Below, one piece after another: positions 61,899 to 63,620 of a stretch of DNA of 63,620 nucleotides. The notes under the pieces are model-generated. The model was not told where the DNA came from and did no database searches. It saw only the letters and a program-made list of their open reading frames with translations. The translations under genes and the position numbers were made by a program. Position 1 is the stretch's first letter. Each line of letters begins with the position of its first letter. This DNA is from Candidatus Abyssobacteria bacterium SURF_17 (GTDB lineage: Bacteria; Abyssobacteria; SURF-5), in contig QZKI01000071.1 of NCBI GenBank assembly GCA_003598055.1, positions 1 through 63,620 on the forward strand, in the 5' to 3' direction.

Positions 61899-61971
61899 GG
61901 GTGGGTAGCTCAGGTGGTAGAGCATCGGCCTTTTAAGCCGGTGGTCGAGGGTTCGAGTCCCTCCCCACTCA
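61899..61971 (+). tRNA. tRNA-Lys (anticodon TTT)
   Basis: GGGTGGG acceptor pairs with CCCACTC (one wobble). D arm GCTCAGGTGGTAGAGC, loop CTTTTAA (anticodon TTT), T arm GAGGGTTCGAGTCCCTC. 73 nt; CCA not encoded. Confidence 0.95.
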
Positions 61972-61980
61972 CCCAAAGAT

Positions 61981-62056
61981 GTCCCCATCGTCTAGTGGCC
62001 CAGGACTCCGGCCTTTCACGCCGGCAACAGGGGTTCGACTCCCCTTGGGGACGCCA
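61981..62056 (+). tRNA. tRNA-Glu (anticodon TTC), CCA encoded
   Basis: GTCCCCA pairs with TGGGGAC; D arm GTCTAGTGGCCCAGGAC; anticodon stem CCGGC/GCCGG with loop CTTTCAC (TTC); T arm AGGGGTTCGACTCCCCT. The 3' CCA (62054-62056) is encoded, unlike the other tRNAs in the window. Confidence 0.96.
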
Positions 62057-62266
62057 TGATCCCTCCTATGCAGAGGTTCTGGCAGGTGGTGCATGCCCGT
62101 TTCCCCCAGCCCATGTCAGTGCCCGGTTTCCCCCGCACACGGGCGGACACGATTGCTTACTCGCCTGTGGTCTCACACAAACGGAAGACACGAACGGGTG
62201 CTTGACGCATTTTTGCGGGACAAGGCGTGAGAGCTTACATGCCGTCATTGAATCATCAACCGGAAC

Positions 62267-63586
62267 ATGAATGACTCCACCAACCTTTCGAGACGCGGCC
62301 TTGCGCTTATCCTGATATTGCACATTGCGCTCGGTATTGCGTTCAGTATTGTCGTCCCCCTGTGGGATGCGCCGGACGAACTCAGGCATTTCATCTACGT
62401 AAAGTATCTGGCCGACCATGCATCGCTCCCTCCGCTCTCGGACAAACTGTCTGAAAATCCCGTCTCGTTGGCGTTTCACCCTCCGCTGTATCATGCGCTC
62501 ATGGCGCCGCTTGCCGCGGGATTTCCACTTGTGGTCACGGAAAAAGAATTTCCTCCGGCAACCAAAGTAGGCAACAAATTCTATGTTCACTGGGCGGAAG
62601 GCACAAGGTTCCCTTACGCAGGCATCCCCCTCAGAGTTCACCTGATTCGCCTGGTCTCCCTGGCCTTGGGCACGATTGTCGTCTACTTAACCTGGCATAT
62701 CGGTCGGATCGTATTTCCGGAAGACCGATGGTTCCCATTTGTGGCGACATGTGTAGTAGGACTGAATCCGCAATTCATTTTCATCTCCGCTACCGTCAAT
62801 GATAATTCTCTTTCCGCTGTCTTCGGCGCGTTGACGCTTCTGATGCTTGCTGTAGCGATAGTCAAGGGTGTCAAGCCGTGGCTCATTCTCCCGCTCGGCC
62901 TGGCTTTAGGGGGAGCGCTGCTCAGCACCACGTCCGCTATCCTTCTTGTCCCGGTATTGGTTGCAGGCCTATTTGCGTCGGATTTGGGCATAAGGAAAAC
63001 GATGTCCTATTCCGCCGGCGCTGTCCTGGTCGCCGGCGCGGTGGCCGGTTGGTGGTATGTGCGAAATGCGATTCTATGCGGCGACCCGCTCCTCTGGGAA
63101 TTTCATAAGAACATTGTTGGGAACTATTGTGTTCGAGGGTCGCCGATGGGGATTATTGATTTCCTGAACACCCTGAGACTGATACACCGGTCGTTCTGGG
63201 GTGTCTTCGGCTCGATGGGCCTTCCTCTGGCCGCTCCAATATACTGGGTCCTGGAAATCTGTACCGGCCTCATCATAGCCGGCGTCGTCCGCTGTATCGT
63301 ATACCGCAGAGACACACTACAGCGGACACAGTTACGCGTATTCCTCGTCTTTTTTTTCGCGGCCCTGCTCTTTTTTGTATCCGTCGTCCATTACAACTTC
63401 ACCTTCTGGTCTCCGCAGGGAAGATACCTCTTCGTCGTTCTCCCTGCCTTCGGGATTCTGGGGACCGTCGGGTTGCTCAAAGGGATAGGAGGACAATCAA
63501 AGCTCATCGCGATGTCGGTGTTCACCGCATTGCTCTTGTTTAATGCAGTAGCCCTTCTCTTCTTCGTCTGGCCCGCCTACGTGTAA
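62267..63586 (+). CDS. Polytopic membrane protein, GT-C/DUF2142-like
   Basis: The 439-residue protein has about ten hydrophobic helices. Its N-terminal loop after the first helix has PLWDAPDELRHF, the D/E-rich motif of GT-C and DUF2142-type membrane proteins, which use polyprenyl-phosphate sugars. SENPVSLAFHPPLYHAL follows. It could be a glycosyltransferase of surface polysaccharides, but donor and acceptor are unknown. It ends with a clear TAA inside the window. No strong ribosome binding site is seen before the ATG. Confidence 0.75.
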   Translation: MNDSTNLSRRGLALILILHIALGIAFSIVVPLWDAPDELRHFIYVKYLADHASLPPLSDKLSENPVSLAFHPPLYHALMAPLAAGFPLVVTEKEFPPATKVGNKFYVHWAEGTRFPYAGIPLRVHLIRLVSLALGTIVVYLTWHIGRIVFPEDRWFPFVATCVVGLNPQFIFISATVNDNSLSAVFGALTLLMLAVAIVKGVKPWLILPLGLALGGALLSTTSAILLVPVLVAGLFASDLGIRKTMSYSAGAVLVAGAVAGWWYVRNAILCGDPLLWEFHKNIVGNYCVRGSPMGIIDFLNTLRLIHRSFWGVFGSMGLPLAAPIYWVLEICTGLIIAGVVRCIVYRRDTLQRTQLRVFLVFFFAALLFFVSVVHYNFTFWSPQGRYLFVVLPAFGILGTVGLLKGIGGQSKLIAMSVFTALLLFNAVALLFFVWPAYV

Positions 63587-63620
63587 AGCCCTAAGACCTC
63601 ATGCTTTTCTCGAGGCGAAT

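Larger units (their letters stand above)
61330..62266. other. tRNA cluster region with divergent promoters
   Basis: Four tRNA genes (two per strand), one inverted repeat and two consensus-like promoters fill most of it. The last 210 bp, before the membrane protein gene at 62.27 kb, hold nothing that I can identify. Confidence 0.7.

Noticed and set aside
1-63620. CRISPR array, prophage, IS element or replication origin
   Set aside because: No regular direct repeats with spacers, no transposase, integrase or phage structural genes, and no DnaA-box cluster were seen. The repeats present are dispersed palindromes.

Overview
The window looks like a chromosomal contig from an anaerobic, probably uncultivated Gram-negative bacterium of moderate GC. 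Pointers are lipoprotein-type signal peptides, consensus sigma-70 promoters, corrinoid methyl-transfer genes, ETF/Fe-S flavoenzyme modules and several rubrerythrin or iron-sulfur proteins. No rRNA, CRISPR array, prophage or transposase was seen, and no taxon is assigned.

Layout. 0-2.7 kb: 5' part of a secreted multidomain protein (minus strand), a long non-coding stretch and tRNA-Asn behind a perfect consensus promoter. 3-14 kb: a TetR regulator with its own promoter and palindromes, then EtfA, EtfB, a GlcD-like FAD enzyme, an HdrD/GlpC-like Fe-S protein, two near-duplicate FAD enzymes flanking an enoyl-CoA hydratase, a YkgJ-type protein and a DsrC/TusE-like protein without its redox cysteines. 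This reads as a catabolic electron-transfer module. 14-17.5 kb: a rubrerythrin-like protein bracketed by repeats and a DUF255 thioredoxin-fold protein with a DsbD-like tail. 17.5-21.7 kb: an iron-sulfur flavoprotein, a TetR regulator, a stand-alone LarC C-terminal-like protein and a 593-residue protein I do not recognise, tied together by two copies of one palindromic operator. 22-30 kb: a corrinoid methyl-transfer cluster (two MtaA/UroD-like methyltransferases, RACo-type activator, MtrH-like protein, corrinoid protein, phosphotriesterase-like hydrolase), with a DUF559 nuclease gene inserted. 30-46 kb: acetyltransferase, B12-binding radical SAM protein, YkgJ protein with carB, a VOC protein, a DUF2148 pair, a PAS/GAF histidine kinase, a TetR regulator, a class III aminotransferase, a haloalkane-dehalogenase-like hydrolase and a rhodanese. 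46-63.6 kb: a TGS GTPase, a multi-PAS kinase, an SDR, a GNAT protein, proA and proB, an S37-like lipoprotein hydrolase, a nuclease-protease gene pair, rplU-rpmA-obgE, four tRNAs and a polytopic membrane protein.

The intergenic DNA carries several families of palindromic repeats. Many copies sit at the edges of single genes and some are nested inside one another. Three TetR genes share a design in which a palindrome lies on or just after the -10 element of the regulator's own promoter.

The best candidates for undescribed biology are the TetR/LarC-like/593-residue operon with its shared operator, the methyl-transfer cluster of unknown substrate, the cysteine-less DsrC-like protein next to a flavin/Fe-S module, and the repeats that bracket single genes.
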